Of a stretch of 64,000 nucleotides of DNA, positions 8,331 through 17,230 are shown piece by piece. A program made the position numbers and the translations under genes. The DNA lies in the NCBI GenBank assembly GCA_020850325.1, contig JADZEW010000026.1, forward strand, positions 62,001 through 126,000. The letters run 5' to 3'. This DNA comes from Methanoregulaceae archaeon. Lineage in GTDB: Bacteria > Armatimonadota > Fimbriimonadia > Fimbriimonadales > Fimbriimonadaceae. The notes under the pieces are model-generated. The model was given only the letters and a program-made list of their open reading frames with translations, did not search any database and was not told the DNA's origin. Position 1 is the stretch's first letter, and every line of letters starts with the position of its first letter.

Positions 8331-10003
8331 AACGACACCTCACCTCCGGTTCAATCGCCCTTGTCTCCCTCATCGCCATGGCCTTACTGCTGACCGTGGT
8401 GCTCGGCCTAAGCGGACTCACGATGCAGAATGTCCGCCGTAGCCAGCGAGACACGTCATCAAACTTAGCACTTCAAGCCGCGCAGGCTGGCTTGGAGTTG
8501 CAGGTTTCCCGGTGCTTCGGTTCACTCATGCAGCAGCAAGGGACGTTCGTCGAAGCCTCATCCAGCCTATCGACCGATCTCGCGAACTTGGCCCCTGGCG
8601 TTCAGGCGACGGCGTGGGTCAGCCCATTCGATACCGGTCGGCAAGCTTGGGTCACTTGCACCGCAACGATCCGCGGGTTCACTCGAAGCGTTCGAACGCG
8701 AGTGAGTTCGAAGAACGTGTCGATTTGGAACAATGCGGTGTTCGCCGGAACCGGAGCATCGGGACAGGCCATCAACGGAAATGTAGATATCCGTGGCTCA
8801 GTTCACTTGCTCGGCGAAGGCGAGCAGTACACGGATCTCAACAACAACGCCCAGTGGGATCCGGCCGAGTCCTTTACCGACCGTAACCGAAATGGCGTGT
8901 GGGACCCGGGTGAGGCGTTCATCGATACGAATGGCGACGGCGTGTGGAGCGCGGCCGAGCCGTTCAATGACGCCAACCGAAACGGCTCTTACGATGAGCC
9001 ACTCACCTCGGCCGACCTCAACTCTTCGTTCTCCGGCAACGCCTATGTTGGCAACAACTACTCGGGCATGCCATCGGACCTTGAGGCCCTGATTCCGGCC
9101 GTGGCCCAAGTAGGCGAGACCGAGAGCCTCGCTGCCGAGTTCCGGGTCAAACATGGTCGAACCGCACTCAGTGGCACCGCGACGGTCGGAACAACGAGCA
9201 TTATCGATGGTGGCAACAGCAAGAACACCCTTGATGGCGTGTACACCAATGATGGATTCGGAGGCAACCAAGGTGCCGCTAATGTCTTTAGCGACAACGG
9301 CACGAATCAATCGTACGATCTGGACGGATATGGGATTCAGTATCCCTACATCAGCGGGATCGGGGCGGTGCCTTACGCGGCTCCGGACGGGTCTAACTGG
9401 AGTACCTACGAGGAGTTCTATAACTCGCAGACCTTGACCGTGCCAGTGGCCACCATCACGAGTGGCACCGCGGCCTTCTCATACGGTCCGGACGCCAATG
9501 GCAATCGAATCTCGTTCACGCCAGAAAAGACGACGGGCGGGGTAACAACTCCGGCCACACTCCACGTCGAAGGGGTCATCAAGTTCGCGGGCGACTTGCA
9601 GATTGGCAGCAAGGACACCATTCGCTACACGGGCAACGGGACCATGTACTCCGCAGGAACGATTCGGGTGGATGGGAACTTCCTGCCGGCTCCGGGTCAG
9701 ACCTTCCCGACCACCGCGCGCGTGGGCCTCGTAGCACGCCAAGACCTCAAGCTAGCGACTGGCAATGGCTCATCGCAGCTAAAAATGGCGGGGGCCTTCT
9801 ACGCCATGGGGACCATCGTTAGCCGGAAACAGAACCAGATCGCTGGAACCTTTGTGGGCAGCTACTTCGACATGGGCACCAACGTGCCCAATATCTACCA
9901 AGTTCCTAGCTTGGTCTACAACATGCCCCCGGCGATGCCGGGCGATCAGAACATCTTCGCTTTGCGCACCCGCTCTTGGCGCGAGCGAGCTGTCACGAAC
10001 TAG
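8327..10003 (+). CDS. PilX-like exported protein with Ca-binding-type DxNxDG repeats
   Basis: 558 residues, third gene of the pseudopilin operon (ATGA overlap). The N-terminus 'GSIALVSLIAMALLLTVVL' and the following 'SNLALQAAQAGLE' resemble PilX/GspK-type membrane-anchored minor pilins. Residues about 165-228 hold tandem acidic repeats: 'DLNNNAQWDPAE', 'DRNRNGVWDPGE', 'DTNGDGVWSAAE', 'DANRNGSYDE'. These look like dockerin or EF-hand calcium loops in series. The rest is a long beta-rich region with 'VEGVIKFAGDLQIG'-type strands that may form a beta-helix. It probably displays a large adhesive or sensing domain at the fibre tip. It overlaps the convergent birA by 4 bases. Confidence 0.65.
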   Translation: MKRHLTSGSIALVSLIAMALLLTVVLGLSGLTMQNVRRSQRDTSSNLALQAAQAGLELQVSRCFGSLMQQQGTFVEASSSLSTDLANLAPGVQATAWVSPFDTGRQAWVTCTATIRGFTRSVRTRVSSKNVSIWNNAVFAGTGASGQAINGNVDIRGSVHLLGEGEQYTDLNNNAQWDPAESFTDRNRNGVWDPGEAFIDTNGDGVWSAAEPFNDANRNGSYDEPLTSADLNSSFSGNAYVGNNYSGMPSDLEALIPAVAQVGETESLAAEFRVKHGRTALSGTATVGTTSIIDGGNSKNTLDGVYTNDGFGGNQGAANVFSDNGTNQSYDLDGYGIQYPYISGIGAVPYAAPDGSNWSTYEEFYNSQTLTVPVATITSGTAAFSYGPDANGNRISFTPEKTTGGVTTPATLHVEGVIKFAGDLQIGSKDTIRYTGNGTMYSAGTIRVDGNFLPAPGQTFPTTARVGLVARQDLKLATGNGSSQLKMAGAFYAMGTIVSRKQNQIAGTFVGSYFDMGTNVPNIYQVPSLVYNMPPAMPGDQNIFALRTRSWRERAVTN

Positions 10004-10701
10004 GGCTTGCCGAAGATCGAGTCGGCGGCGAGAACCACTCTCGGCTCCCCCCGGAGTTCGCAGTGGAGTTCGCCGCCGGCTCCAACCCGGATCGCCGTCG
10101 CCACATCTCCATTCGGCAGCCGATAAGACTTCCCCGGCGTCAAATCACGCGGCATCCAGTGGGGTTCCAGGTCGGTCCACTGTTGCGGGTCAGGCATCGT
10201 GCGCAGATGTTCGATGAAGCTGGACGCCAACTGATCGATTGATGGCTCGGCGCGGCCTTCCTGCACAAGCGAGGTTGCCCGATCGGCGATCTCTACCGGG
10301 AACTCCGTTTGACCGACGTTGATCCCGATGCCAACGCAAGGCACCATGTGCCCATGATCGTCAGGAAAAAGGTCGGTCAGAATCCCTCCGAGTTTTCGCC
10401 CATTGAGTCCAAGATCGTTGGGCCATCGGATGTTGCAGTCCAAGAGCTCGGCGGCGGCGCAGGCGCACGCCATGCCCAGAAGCCATGGCCGCGGATGCCC
10501 GACGTACGAGCCGAAGGCAATCGAAAGGGTGAGCGACTCGCCACGTTGGCTCAGCCATGGACGGCCAAAGCGACCGCGCCCTCCATGCTGGTGTTTCGCC
10601 AACAGGATAAGTTCAGTCCTTCCCTGCTTCACAAGTCGACTCACCTCGGTCTGAGTCGACTCAACCTCGTCGAGCCTCACCCAATCGTCGGGGACGCGCA
10701 C
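10000..10701 (-). CDS. birA: Biotin--[acetyl-CoA-carboxylase] ligase
   Basis: 233 residues; joins biotin to carrier proteins such as the acetyl-CoA carboxylase BCCP subunit via biotinyl-AMP. The signature 'GGRGRFGRPW' (about 41-50) and 'RWPNDLGLNGRKLGGIL' (about 93-109) form the biotin/ATP site. There is no N-terminal helix-turn-helix, so it is a monofunctional group I ligase rather than a BirA repressor. The C-terminal SH3-like domain is present. The GTG start at 10701 overlaps the nadC stop by one base, so the two are co-translated. Confidence 0.88.
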   Translation of the reverse strand: MRVPDDWVRLDEVESTQTEVSRLVKQGRTELILLAKHQHGGRGRFGRPWLSQRGESLTLSIAFGSYVGHPRPWLLGMACACAAAELLDCNIRWPNDLGLNGRKLGGILTDLFPDDHGHMVPCVGIGINVGQTEFPVEIADRATSLVQEGRAEPSIDQLASSFIEHLRTMPDPQQWTDLEPHWMPRDLTPGKSYRLPNGDVATAIRVGAGGELHCELRGEPRVVLAADSIFGKP

Positions 10702-11555
10702 TACTCCAGCTCCAGATGAAAGGGCAGCGCGACGGCAGAGTGCGTCAGCGCACCGACAGAGATGTAGTCCACTCCGGTCTGGGCCACACCCCGGACGGTC
10801 TCGAGCGAGATGCCGCCGCTCGCTTCAAACACGGTGCGCCCGCCAAAGCGTTTGACCGCCTCGCGCATCATGAACGGATCCATGTTGTCCAGCAAGACCA
10901 CCTCAGCCCCCGCCTTGACCGCCTCCTCGACTTGATCCAGGTTCTCGCACTCGACTTCGATGCGAGAGAGATGCGACGCAATGTCCCTCATGCGGAGGAC
11001 CGCACCAGTAATGCTACCGGCGGCCCTGATGTGGTTGTCCTTGATCATCACGCCATCGTAGAGACCCATGCGGTGGTTGAACCCGCCCCCACAGCGCACG
11101 GCGTACTTCTGCAATGTCCGCAGACCCGGAATGGTCTTCCGGGTATCGACGAGTCGAGCCTTCGTCCCGTCGATCCGCTCGACGTACTGACGGGTTAGTG
11201 TGGATACTCCGCTGAGGAACATCAAGAAGTTGAGAGCGGTTCGTTCGCCGGTCAGAACTCGACGTGTAGACAACACACCCTGAACAATGCGGTCGCCCCG
11301 GCGGATCGTATCGCCGTCGTTCACCAAGGGCTCCGAAAACCACTCGGGGGGGTCCTCGGCAGAAGCACCAAGGATGGCGTGGGCAATGCCAACTCCGCAA
11401 ACCACGCCTTCCGCTTGCGCTTCGATGTAGAAAGACACCGACGCGAAGGGGTCAAAGAGGGACGACGTCACGTCGCCCGAGCCAACGTCTTCGAAGAGGG
11501 CATCCTCAACGACCGGCCACCAATCATGAGGCTCCGGCTGCAACCAAGGGTTCAC
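10701..11555 (-). CDS. nadC: Nicotinate-nucleotide pyrophosphorylase (quinolinate phosphoribosyltransferase)
   Basis: 284 residues; converts quinolinate and PRPP to nicotinate mononucleotide in de novo NAD synthesis. Family motifs are 'ERTALNFL', 'DTRKTIPGLR', 'CGGGFNHRMGLYD' and 'MIKDNHI' in the order expected for NadC, and 'EASGGISLETV' near the C-terminus. The start codon is GTG at 11555. It is coupled to birA downstream. nadA and nadB are not in the window. The pairing with birA is common in bacterial genomes. Confidence 0.93.
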   Translation of the reverse strand: MNPWLQPEPHDWWPVVEDALFEDVGSGDVTSSLFDPFASVSFYIEAQAEGVVCGVGIAHAILGASAEDPPEWFSEPLVNDGDTIRRGDRIVQGVLSTRRVLTGERTALNFLMFLSGVSTLTRQYVERIDGTKARLVDTRKTIPGLRTLQKYAVRCGGGFNHRMGLYDGVMIKDNHIRAAGSITGAVLRMRDIASHLSRIEVECENLDQVEEAVKAGAEVVLLDNMDPFMMREAVKRFGGRTVFEASGGISLETVRGVAQTGVDYISVGALTHSAVALPFHLELE

Positions 11556-11589
11556 GGGAGGGTTTTACCTTGGAATGGCCAACCCTCCC
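11556..11589 (-). terminator. Inverted repeat between the lipoprotein gene and nadC
   Basis: A 9-bp perfect inverted repeat, GGGAGGGTT (11556-11564) and AACCCTCCC (11581-11589), with a 16-nt loop. It directly follows the lipoprotein stop and abuts the nadC GTG. There is no T-run, so it may be an attenuating or RNA-processing hairpin rather than a full terminator. Confidence 0.45.
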
Positions 11590-11596
11590 CCTAGGA

Positions 11597-12448
11597 CTAG
11601 CGCTTCGGTATCCTCGTGCCGATCCCACTGAAGAACACGGTTAGCGTGCTCGTCGCGACTTCCGGGGCGTTTCCGCCCACGAGCGGAACGACGCGGAACT
11701 CCATGGGGAACGTTCCCGTGAGCGTCATGTTGCGTTGGCGCTGCAACGTACATTCTGCCGAGTCGGTCAGGTTATTAGGACCGATCGTGAACTCGAGGGT
11801 TCCGCCCGATTGCTCGGTTCCGTAATGCCAGACTCCGATGATGTCATCGGCGGTCGGCGAACCCTGTTCAGTGAACCGCCACTCAAGCCGCGCCTGACCT
11901 TGATAACCCTGAGGTGCAGTAACGCTCACACGGTAGTTTGCGGTTGGGTCGTCGGTCGGATAGCCCGGCTGGTTGGAAATCTGGTCGTCGAGGGCTTCAA
12001 CGGTAACCAGAAATCGCACAGCGGTCTCATTGACCACCATCGAGCAAGATACGGTTCGGGTGTTGACGCCGTCGGATCCTTGGACGGTGAACGGGTACGT
12101 GCCGGGCGCGATGGCGAGCGGTGTCGATACGCTCAGGATCGAACGCGAGGCGGGGCGCGTCGGCGTCACCGGATTTACGCTGAAGCTCGGAGTCGCATTC
12201 GCAGGCAGCCCAACCGCGGTCAATGTCACTGCCCGAGGCGTCAGCGGGCGCTCGTCCCCTCCCGGCTCATCGACGAAGATATCGAACGTTGCTGTCCCGC
12301 CCGGGCTGATCGTTGACGTACCACCTCCTCCAAGGCCAAAGCTACTCACGCCTCCACCGCCGTTCGGTACATAGGGCGCATTCGCCCCGCCGAAACAGCC
12401 CAGCATGGCGACGATGCTCAATCCCGCTAAAAGAATGCGCAGTCTCAT
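11597..12448 (-). CDS. Predicted lipoprotein of unknown function
   Basis: 283 residues. The leader 'LLAGLSIVAMLGC' ends in a lipobox Cys at about residue 18, followed by a glycine-rich linker. The mature part looks like beta-sandwich material ('ATFDIFVDEPGG', 'AIAPGTYPFTVQGSDG', a pattern seen in Ig-like modules). I do not recognise a family with an assigned function. It overlaps the upstream outer-membrane-protein gene by 4 bases (ATGA), so they are expressed together and may act together in the envelope. Confidence 0.6.
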   Translation of the reverse strand: MRLRILLAGLSIVAMLGCFGGANAPYVPNGGGGVSSFGLGGGGTSTISPGGTATFDIFVDEPGGDERPLTPRAVTLTAVGLPANATPSFSVNPVTPTRPASRSILSVSTPLAIAPGTYPFTVQGSDGVNTRTVSCSMVVNETAVRFLVTVEALDDQISNQPGYPTDDPTANYRVSVTAPQGYQGQARLEWRFTEQGSPTADDIIGVWHYGTEQSGGTLEFTIGPNNLTDSAECTLQRQRNMTLTGTFPMEFRVVPLVGGNAPEVATSTLTVFFSGIGTRIPKR

Positions 12449-13227
12449 GATTTCCCCCGTAGCACTACACCAAAGGTCAGGGCCGGCTGGTTACCCAGTG
12501 CAGATGAGAGGCTTGTGGCCGTCGTGAAGCCGAGCGCGTTGCTCAGACCGATGTACACGCTCCAGTCGAACTGCCCATCGGTGGGCAAGGTCGGTGAATA
12601 CCGGAGACCGAAACCGTACACCGTACGACGCAGCGTGTTGCCGGTACGGCTGTCACGAGTGTTGACTCCGCGGACGATCGCCGTAACGTCGCCCATGAAC
12701 TCGAGCCCCTGTCCGATCGGGGCAATCACTCCGCCCGAGATACCGGCCGCGGTGCTGCCCGACTTCATAATGCCGCGAGCGCCCACGATGACCTTGAACT
12801 GGGATTCCGGCATCGGCAGTCTGTAGGCGACTCCGGCGGTGATGAATGGGGTGTCCTGGGCAGGGGTGTTCGGGAAGGCAACGCCACCTTGAACCGTCAG
12901 ACCATCGATCTGCTGAAGTGCGTGACGGAAGAACAGTTCCATGTCCGTTCCGCCTGAACGCAGATTGGCGAATGTGTTGGCTCGTCCGACCGGGGCAACG
13001 GTCCCACGCATTCCCATCTCCCATCCCGACTCCAGGCCAAAGCGGCCGTCAAACGAGAAGTAGGTTCGGTCCTCGTGGGATCGGTGGAAAGTGGCCCCCA
13101 AGCCCAAGCGCCAAGAGCCGGCCGAGGCAACCCCCGGCCCTTCGACATTGATAAGGCGGTCGTTGGCGCCCGCTAGTGCAGACATTGCCAGACCTAAGGT
13201 GGTCAGTACAAGCAGCTTCCTTCGCAA
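12445..13227 (-). CDS. Predicted outer-membrane beta-barrel protein
   Basis: 260 residues with a signal peptide ('LLVLTTLGLAMSALAGA'). The remainder alternates polar and hydrophobic residues with many aromatic strand ends ('GSWRLGLGATFHRS', 'RTVYGFGLRYSP', 'FDWSVYIGLSNALGF'), as expected for a small beta-barrel. Function is unknown. The start is TTG at 13227, chosen because a strong Shine-Dalgarno (GGGAGGATT) precedes it at the right distance. It is the first gene of a pair with the downstream lipoprotein. Confidence 0.6.
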   Translation of the reverse strand: MRRKLLVLTTLGLAMSALAGANDRLINVEGPGVASAGSWRLGLGATFHRSHEDRTYFSFDGRFGLESGWEMGMRGTVAPVGRANTFANLRSGGTDMELFFRHALQQIDGLTVQGGVAFPNTPAQDTPFITAGVAYRLPMPESQFKVIVGARGIMKSGSTAAGISGGVIAPIGQGLEFMGDVTAIVRGVNTRDSRTGNTLRRTVYGFGLRYSPTLPTDGQFDWSVYIGLSNALGFTTATSLSSALGNQPALTFGVVLRGKS

Positions 13228-13269
13228 CTGGTAATCCTCCCGGGGTTACCCCCTAGTGGCCCATTATAG

Positions 13270-14604
13270 CTAAGAGATGCTGTCGGCAGAAAACTGGGGA
13301 GCGACATCAGGCCCGACGACGATCACGATGTCGTCGTTTCGGGTTCCAAGACGGGTTGTTTGCCGCTCGTCCTCGGTCTGCTTGTGAAGATCACCACCGC
13401 CAGCGAGCCCTGAGATGGCCCGAGCACGCTCCTCGATCGCCGCCTCTAAGTAGTAGATCGAGGTCGCATCCGTCGGCTCGGCATTGCCTACGCTACGGGC
13501 ATCAAATCCTTCGCCGCGCAAGCGCTCGGCGAGCCGTCGCGCCGCTCCGGGAATCCCGCTCGCGTTATAGACCGCAACCCGAACAAGGCGGTTTCGGGCC
13601 GACATGTCTCCCTTGACGAGCCAGTCAACAGTCGCCTTGGCTCTCTCCTCATCCAGGACGATGTAGAATGCCCCAGCTTGGTTGGTCTCTTCTCCCTCCA
13701 GGGTCTCGGCGACAATCGCCGAGTCGGAGGCTCCACGAAAGAGCGTCGCGAGAGCCATCATCTGGATGCGCTTGAAGTTCGTTTCGAGTTGGCGGAAGCC
13801 GGTGTCGATCACCGCGTCGGCTCGCCATAGGTTGCCCGGGCGATTCGCCTCCGCCACCATCGCCCGAATGAGCTGCTGCTGACGAGCCATGCGCCGATAG
13901 TCGCCCTCTTCGAGCGAAGACTTGACGTTGCGTAGAGGGATCATCCGCCCACGGTCGTCCATCCGGTATCGATTCACCTCTCGAAACCGCGTATAGCCTA
14001 CGGCCTGCTCGCCATCCACCCGGAACCGGCCCTTGGGCAGGTGGATGTGGAGGTTGCCCCAGTTGTCGTCGTAGTGCATCTCGTCGATAGACTCGACCTC
14101 GACCCCGCCAAGGGAGTCGACGATCTCCTTCACCGCGTCGGGCTTGATCACCACGTGATAGTCGATGTTCACGTCGAACATCTCCTCGATCGTTTCGCTG
14201 AGGAGTTCGATTCCGCCACGCGACATCGTGCCGTTGATCTTGCCCGTGCGTCCATCGGGAGCACGCACCTTGGTATCCCGAGGAATCGAAACCGCACCGA
14301 TGCGCTGATTCTCCAAATCGACCGACATCAGCATGATCGTGTCGGCCCGCGAGTTCTTCGTGTAGGCGATTCCCTTTCGGTCGCGGTTGTAATCTCGCCC
14401 AACGAGCAACACGGTGAACCGATCCTGACTGGGGAACTGGCTCTTCGGATCGCTGATGCCTTGAAAGACCTGCAGGATGCCGCCGCTTCCTTCTTCGGTC
14501 AGCGAACTCGTGACTTTGCCCACCCAAGTCGCCCCGACGGTAATGGCGCCGAGAAAGCCTACATAGAGTCCCGCCAGAAGGCGACGCTTGGTGCGCTTCG
14601 TCAT
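13270..14604 (-). CDS. LytR-CpsA-Psr (LCP) family protein with LytR_C domain
   Basis: 444 residues. One N-terminal membrane segment ('LLAGLYVGFLGAITVGATW') is followed by an LCP domain ('LLVGRD', 'RADTIMLMSVD', 'GAVSIPRDTKV', 'KINGTMSRGG', and 'GYTRFREVNRYRMDDRGRM' with the arginines that bind polyprenyl pyrophosphate). A C-terminal LytR_C domain starts near 335 ('VRVAVYNASGIPGAARRLAE'). LCP enzymes transfer lipid-linked glycopolymers onto peptidoglycan or proteins. The gene overlaps ltaE by 4 bases, placing it last in the dnaJ-hspR-ltaE chain, an unusual setting for an LCP protein. Confidence 0.9.
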   Translation of the reverse strand: MTKRTKRRLLAGLYVGFLGAITVGATWVGKVTSSLTEEGSGGILQVFQGISDPKSQFPSQDRFTVLLVGRDYNRDRKGIAYTKNSRADTIMLMSVDLENQRIGAVSIPRDTKVRAPDGRTGKINGTMSRGGIELLSETIEEMFDVNIDYHVVIKPDAVKEIVDSLGGVEVESIDEMHYDDNWGNLHIHLPKGRFRVDGEQAVGYTRFREVNRYRMDDRGRMIPLRNVKSSLEEGDYRRMARQQQLIRAMVAEANRPGNLWRADAVIDTGFRQLETNFKRIQMMALATLFRGASDSAIVAETLEGEETNQAGAFYIVLDEERAKATVDWLVKGDMSARNRLVRVAVYNASGIPGAARRLAERLRGEGFDARSVGNAEPTDATSIYYLEAAIEERARAISGLAGGGDLHKQTEDERQTTRLGTRNDDIVIVVGPDVAPQFSADSIS

Positions 14605-15668
14605 GCCACCCCCATCAACTGATCGGCTACCGCCTTGAAGGCACCGACCGCGCGATGAACGGCATCGTCGTCGATGTCCTTATGAAGCACCAATCGGATG
14701 CGATCAGGGGAGGGCGGGAGCGCCCACACCCCATGCTCGCGCAGCGCGTCCAGCCAAGGTGCGGATGGGCCCACCGTCTGGATGAGGACCATGTTTGTTT
14801 GTACGGTCTCGTGATCGACAGTCAATCCGGGCAACTGGTCTACCGCTTCGGCAATCTGTCGGGCGCGTCCATGGTCGTCGGCGAGGCGATCCACCATCTG
14901 GTTAAGACTGACGATTCCGCAGGCCGCAAGGATGCCCGCCTGGCGCATTCCCCCACCGAGGCGCTTGCGCCAAATCCGTGCGCGATCGATCAGCTCCGAC
15001 GAGCCTACAAGGACCGAACCGACGGGGCTGGCCAGCCCCTTTGAAAGGCAAAAACTGATGGAATCACATCCGCGAGTGACTTCAGAAACCGGTTTGCCTT
15101 GAGCCACGGCCGCATTGAACACCCGCGCCCCGTCGAGGTGAATCTTGAGTCCATGCCGATCAGCGATCTGCCGATAAGCCCCCAGGTAGTCCGGCGGCAT
15201 AATCGTGCCGCCTGCGCGATTGTGGGTGTTCTCGAGGCAGATGACCGCGGTTCCCGGTGTGTGCAGCGAACGCTTCATAACCGCGCGCTCAACCAGTTCG
15301 GGGTCCATGAATCCGGATTGAGAAGCGACCGTTCGGGTCATAACGCCGTTGAGGATCGCCGGCGCGCCAACCTCGTAATAGAGCACGTGGGCTTCTTCTT
15401 CGATGATGATCACGTCGCCCGGCCGGGTGTGGGCGGCGATGGCGATTTGGTTGCCCATCGTTCCGCTCGGTACGAACACCGCGGCATCCATTCCAAAACG
15501 TTCAGCGGAAAGTGCTTCGAGGGCAGCAACGGTTGGCTCATCGCCGAGGACATCGTCTCCCAGTGGAGCCTCGACCATTGCCCGGTACATCTCGGGCGTC
15601 GGGCGGGTCACGGTGTCGCTTCGCAAATCAATGATCGAGTCCGACATGCGTCTTATAGTTTGGCTCAT
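14601..15668 (-). CDS. ltaE: Low-specificity L-threonine aldolase
   Basis: 355 residues; PLP-dependent cleavage of L-threonine or L-allo-threonine to glycine and acetaldehyde. Motifs are '[11 protein letters not shown]' at 14-24, '[11 protein letters not shown]' at 37-47, '[10 protein letters not shown]' at 145-154 and the PLP lysine Lys210 in '[14 protein letters not shown]'. The ATG at 15668 overlaps the hspR stop (ATGA). A second ATG seven codons later would suit the family equally well, but the overlap favours the first. It lies within a heat-shock operon, perhaps by simple co-transcription. Confidence 0.9.
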   Translation of the reverse strand: MSQTIRRMSDSIIDLRSDTVTRPTPEMYRAMVEAPLGDDVLGDEPTVAALEALSAERFGMDAAVFVPSGTMGNQIAIAAHTRPGDVIIIEEEAHVLYYEVGAPAILNGVMTRTVASQSGFMDPELVERAVMKRSLHTPGTAVICLENTHNRAGGTIMPPDYLGAYRQIADRHGLKIHLDGARVFNAAVAQGKPVSEVTRGCDSISFCLSKGLASPVGSVLVGSSELIDRARIWRKRLGGGMRQAGILAACGIVSLNQMVDRLADDHGRARQIAEAVDQLPGLTVDHETVQTNMVLIQTVGPSAPWLDALREHGVWALPPSPDRIRLVLHKDIDDDAVHRAVGAFKAVADQLMGVA

Positions 15669-16078
15669 TCGTCGAGGCTGACCGAGCGTCGAGGTACTCG
15701 AATCTGCGGAACGGGCAGCAAAGACTCGTCACGCCTAATGGGTACATTGCTGTGCGACATCAGGTCGAGAATCCGCCGCTCGGCTTCGTCCCGAAAGTCC
15801 AACATCTGCTGTTCGAATTCGGTCCGCATGATCTCCATGTCGTCGAGCAAGCGCAGGATGAGTTCTACGCCAGCCAGGTTCACGCCCATCTCCTGGGTTA
15901 ATCTCTGAATCCGCCGGACACGCAGGATGTCCGCCTCTGAGTAAAGCCGGTTCTTCGCGCCAACGCGCGACGGGATCACCAACCCAAGCCGCTCGTACTG
16001 GCGTAAGGTCTGCGGATGCACGCCGCACAGTTGCGCCGCCACGCCGATCATGAACACCGGTTGTCGCTCGGTTCTCAA
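15665..16078 (-). CDS. hspR: MerR-family heat-shock repressor HspR
   Basis: 137 residues. An N-terminal MerR-type winged helix-turn-helix ('[24 protein letters not shown]') is followed by a dimerising coiled coil (about 75-115). The '[13 protein letters not shown]' core is characteristic of HspR, which represses chaperone operons through HAIR inverted repeats, usually with DnaK as co-repressor. The TTG start at 16078 overlaps the dnaJ stop (TTGA). An ATG nine codons in would cut into the conserved N-terminus. A HAIR-like site lies in front of dnaJ, so the operon is probably autoregulated. Confidence 0.88.
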   Translation of the reverse strand: MRTERQPVFMIGVAAQLCGVHPQTLRQYERLGLVIPSRVGAKNRLYSEADILRVRRIQRLTQEMGVNLAGVELILRLLDDMEIMRTEFEQQMLDFRDEAERRILDLMSHSNVPIRRDESLLPVPQIRVPRRSVSLDE

Positions 16079-17136
16079 ACCGGTACCTCCGACTCGGCAA
16101 ACTCCCGCAGGAGTTGCCGCTGGCGTTCCGAGAGGGTTTTCGGGACGGCGATTTTGAGCCGGGCGACCAAGTCGCCTTTCGTGCCGTCGAGTTTGGGCAT
16201 CCCGTGGTTTGCGAGGCGGAACTTCTGCCCGCTTTGCGAGCCCGCGGGAATCGTCATTTTCAACGACGAGGTAAGCGTTGGGATCTTGACCTCACCCCCT
16301 AAGGCGGCCATCACGAACGGCACCTCGACTTCAACTTCGAGGTTATCGCCGTTGCGGACGAATCGCTCGTGAGGAATCGCCTTGACCGAGACATAGAGGT
16401 CCCCGGCGCGGCCACCCGTCCCCATGATCCCTCGACCGGGCACGCGAAGCTTCTTCCCTTCGGGAAATCCGGCGGGAATTTTGATCTCGACCTTCTTCGT
16501 GGTGGGTATCGTGCCCGAACCTTGACAGGTGGGGCAGGATTCCATCGTAGTGCGGCCCGTCCCGCTGCAAACGGGGCACGGTCCACCAAGACCAAACACA
16601 TTGCGAGTTCGGCCCGATCCTCCGCAGTTCAGGCATTCGCGATTGGCGCGGAGCTGCACCGTACCGGTTCCGTCGCACGACTTGCAGGCATCCATGGCCT
16701 GGTAGGTCAAAGTTCGCTTCGTGCCGGAGGCGATCTCGTCGAGGGTCAGCTCGATCGTCCGCTCGACATCTCGCGGAGCCACGGCCCGAGCCTCACCCAT
16801 GCCGCCCACACCGGAATCGCGGAAGAACGTCTCAAAGATCGTTTCGAAGCCGCCGCCACCGCCAAAGTTGACGTCAAAATCGCCTCCACCGGATGCCGCA
16901 CCCATGTGCTGGGCGGCTTCCCAGTTGGAGCCGTATTGATCGTACAACCTGCGCTTGTCGACGTCACCCAAGACCTCGTAGGCAGCACCAATCTCCTTGA
17001 ACTTAGTCTCCGCCGTGGGGTCGTTCGGATTGACATCCGGATGATACTTGCGCGCCAGCTTTCGATAGGCTGATTTGATTTCCTTCTCATCGGCGCCGCG
17101 CGAGACTCCCAACACTGCATAAAGGTCTTTAGCCAT
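16075..17136 (-). CDS. dnaJ: Chaperone DnaJ (Hsp40)
   Basis: 353 residues; co-chaperone that delivers substrates to DnaK and stimulates its ATPase. The J domain has HPD at 32-34. A short glycine-rich linker with an acidic part is followed by the cysteine-rich zinc domain with all four CxxCxGxG repeats ([32 protein letters not shown]). The C-terminal substrate-binding domains contain '[17 protein letters not shown]'. It heads an operon with hspR. dnaK and grpE are not adjacent, at least within the window. The ATG start at 17136 lies 13 bases downstream of a HAIR operator. Confidence 0.95.
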   Translation of the reverse strand: MAKDLYAVLGVSRGADEKEIKSAYRKLARKYHPDVNPNDPTAETKFKEIGAAYEVLGDVDKRRLYDQYGSNWEAAQHMGAASGGGDFDVNFGGGGGFETIFETFFRDSGVGGMGEARAVAPRDVERTIELTLDEIASGTKRTLTYQAMDACKSCDGTGTVQLRANRECLNCGGSGRTRNVFGLGGPCPVCSGTGRTTMESCPTCQGSGTIPTTKKVEIKIPAGFPEGKKLRVPGRGIMGTGGRAGDLYVSVKAIPHERFVRNGDNLEVEVEVPFVMAALGGEVKIPTLTSSLKMTIPAGSQSGQKFRLANHGMPKLDGTKGDLVARLKIAVPKTLSERQRQLLREFAESEVPV

Positions 17137-17149
17137 AGGACTTCAACGA

Positions 17150-17170
17150 CATGAGTATATAACGCTCAAG
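17150..17170 (-). promoter_or_regulatory. HAIR-type HspR operator
   Basis: The HspR consensus is CTTGAGT-N7-ACTCAAG. Here the plus strand reads CATGAGT-N7-GCTCAAG, 12 of 14 arm positions with the exact 7-nt spacer. It overlaps a minus-strand TATACT (17159-17154), a plausible -10 for the dnaJ operon, so HspR binding would block the promoter. Confidence 0.85.
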
Positions 17171-17193
17171 TCAAAAAAGAAGTTTCAGGGGGG

Positions 17194-17223
17194 TTGAAGG
17201 ATTGGGGGGCGCGCGCCGATAAT
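17194..17223 (+). promoter_or_regulatory. Candidate promoter for the HDOD gene
   Basis: TTGAAG (17194-17199), an 18-nt spacer and GATAAT (17218-17223). The -10 ends 7 bases before the GTG start, which would give a leaderless or nearly leaderless transcript. No Shine-Dalgarno is seen, consistent with that. Confidence 0.5.
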
Positions 17224-17230
17224 CTAACCC

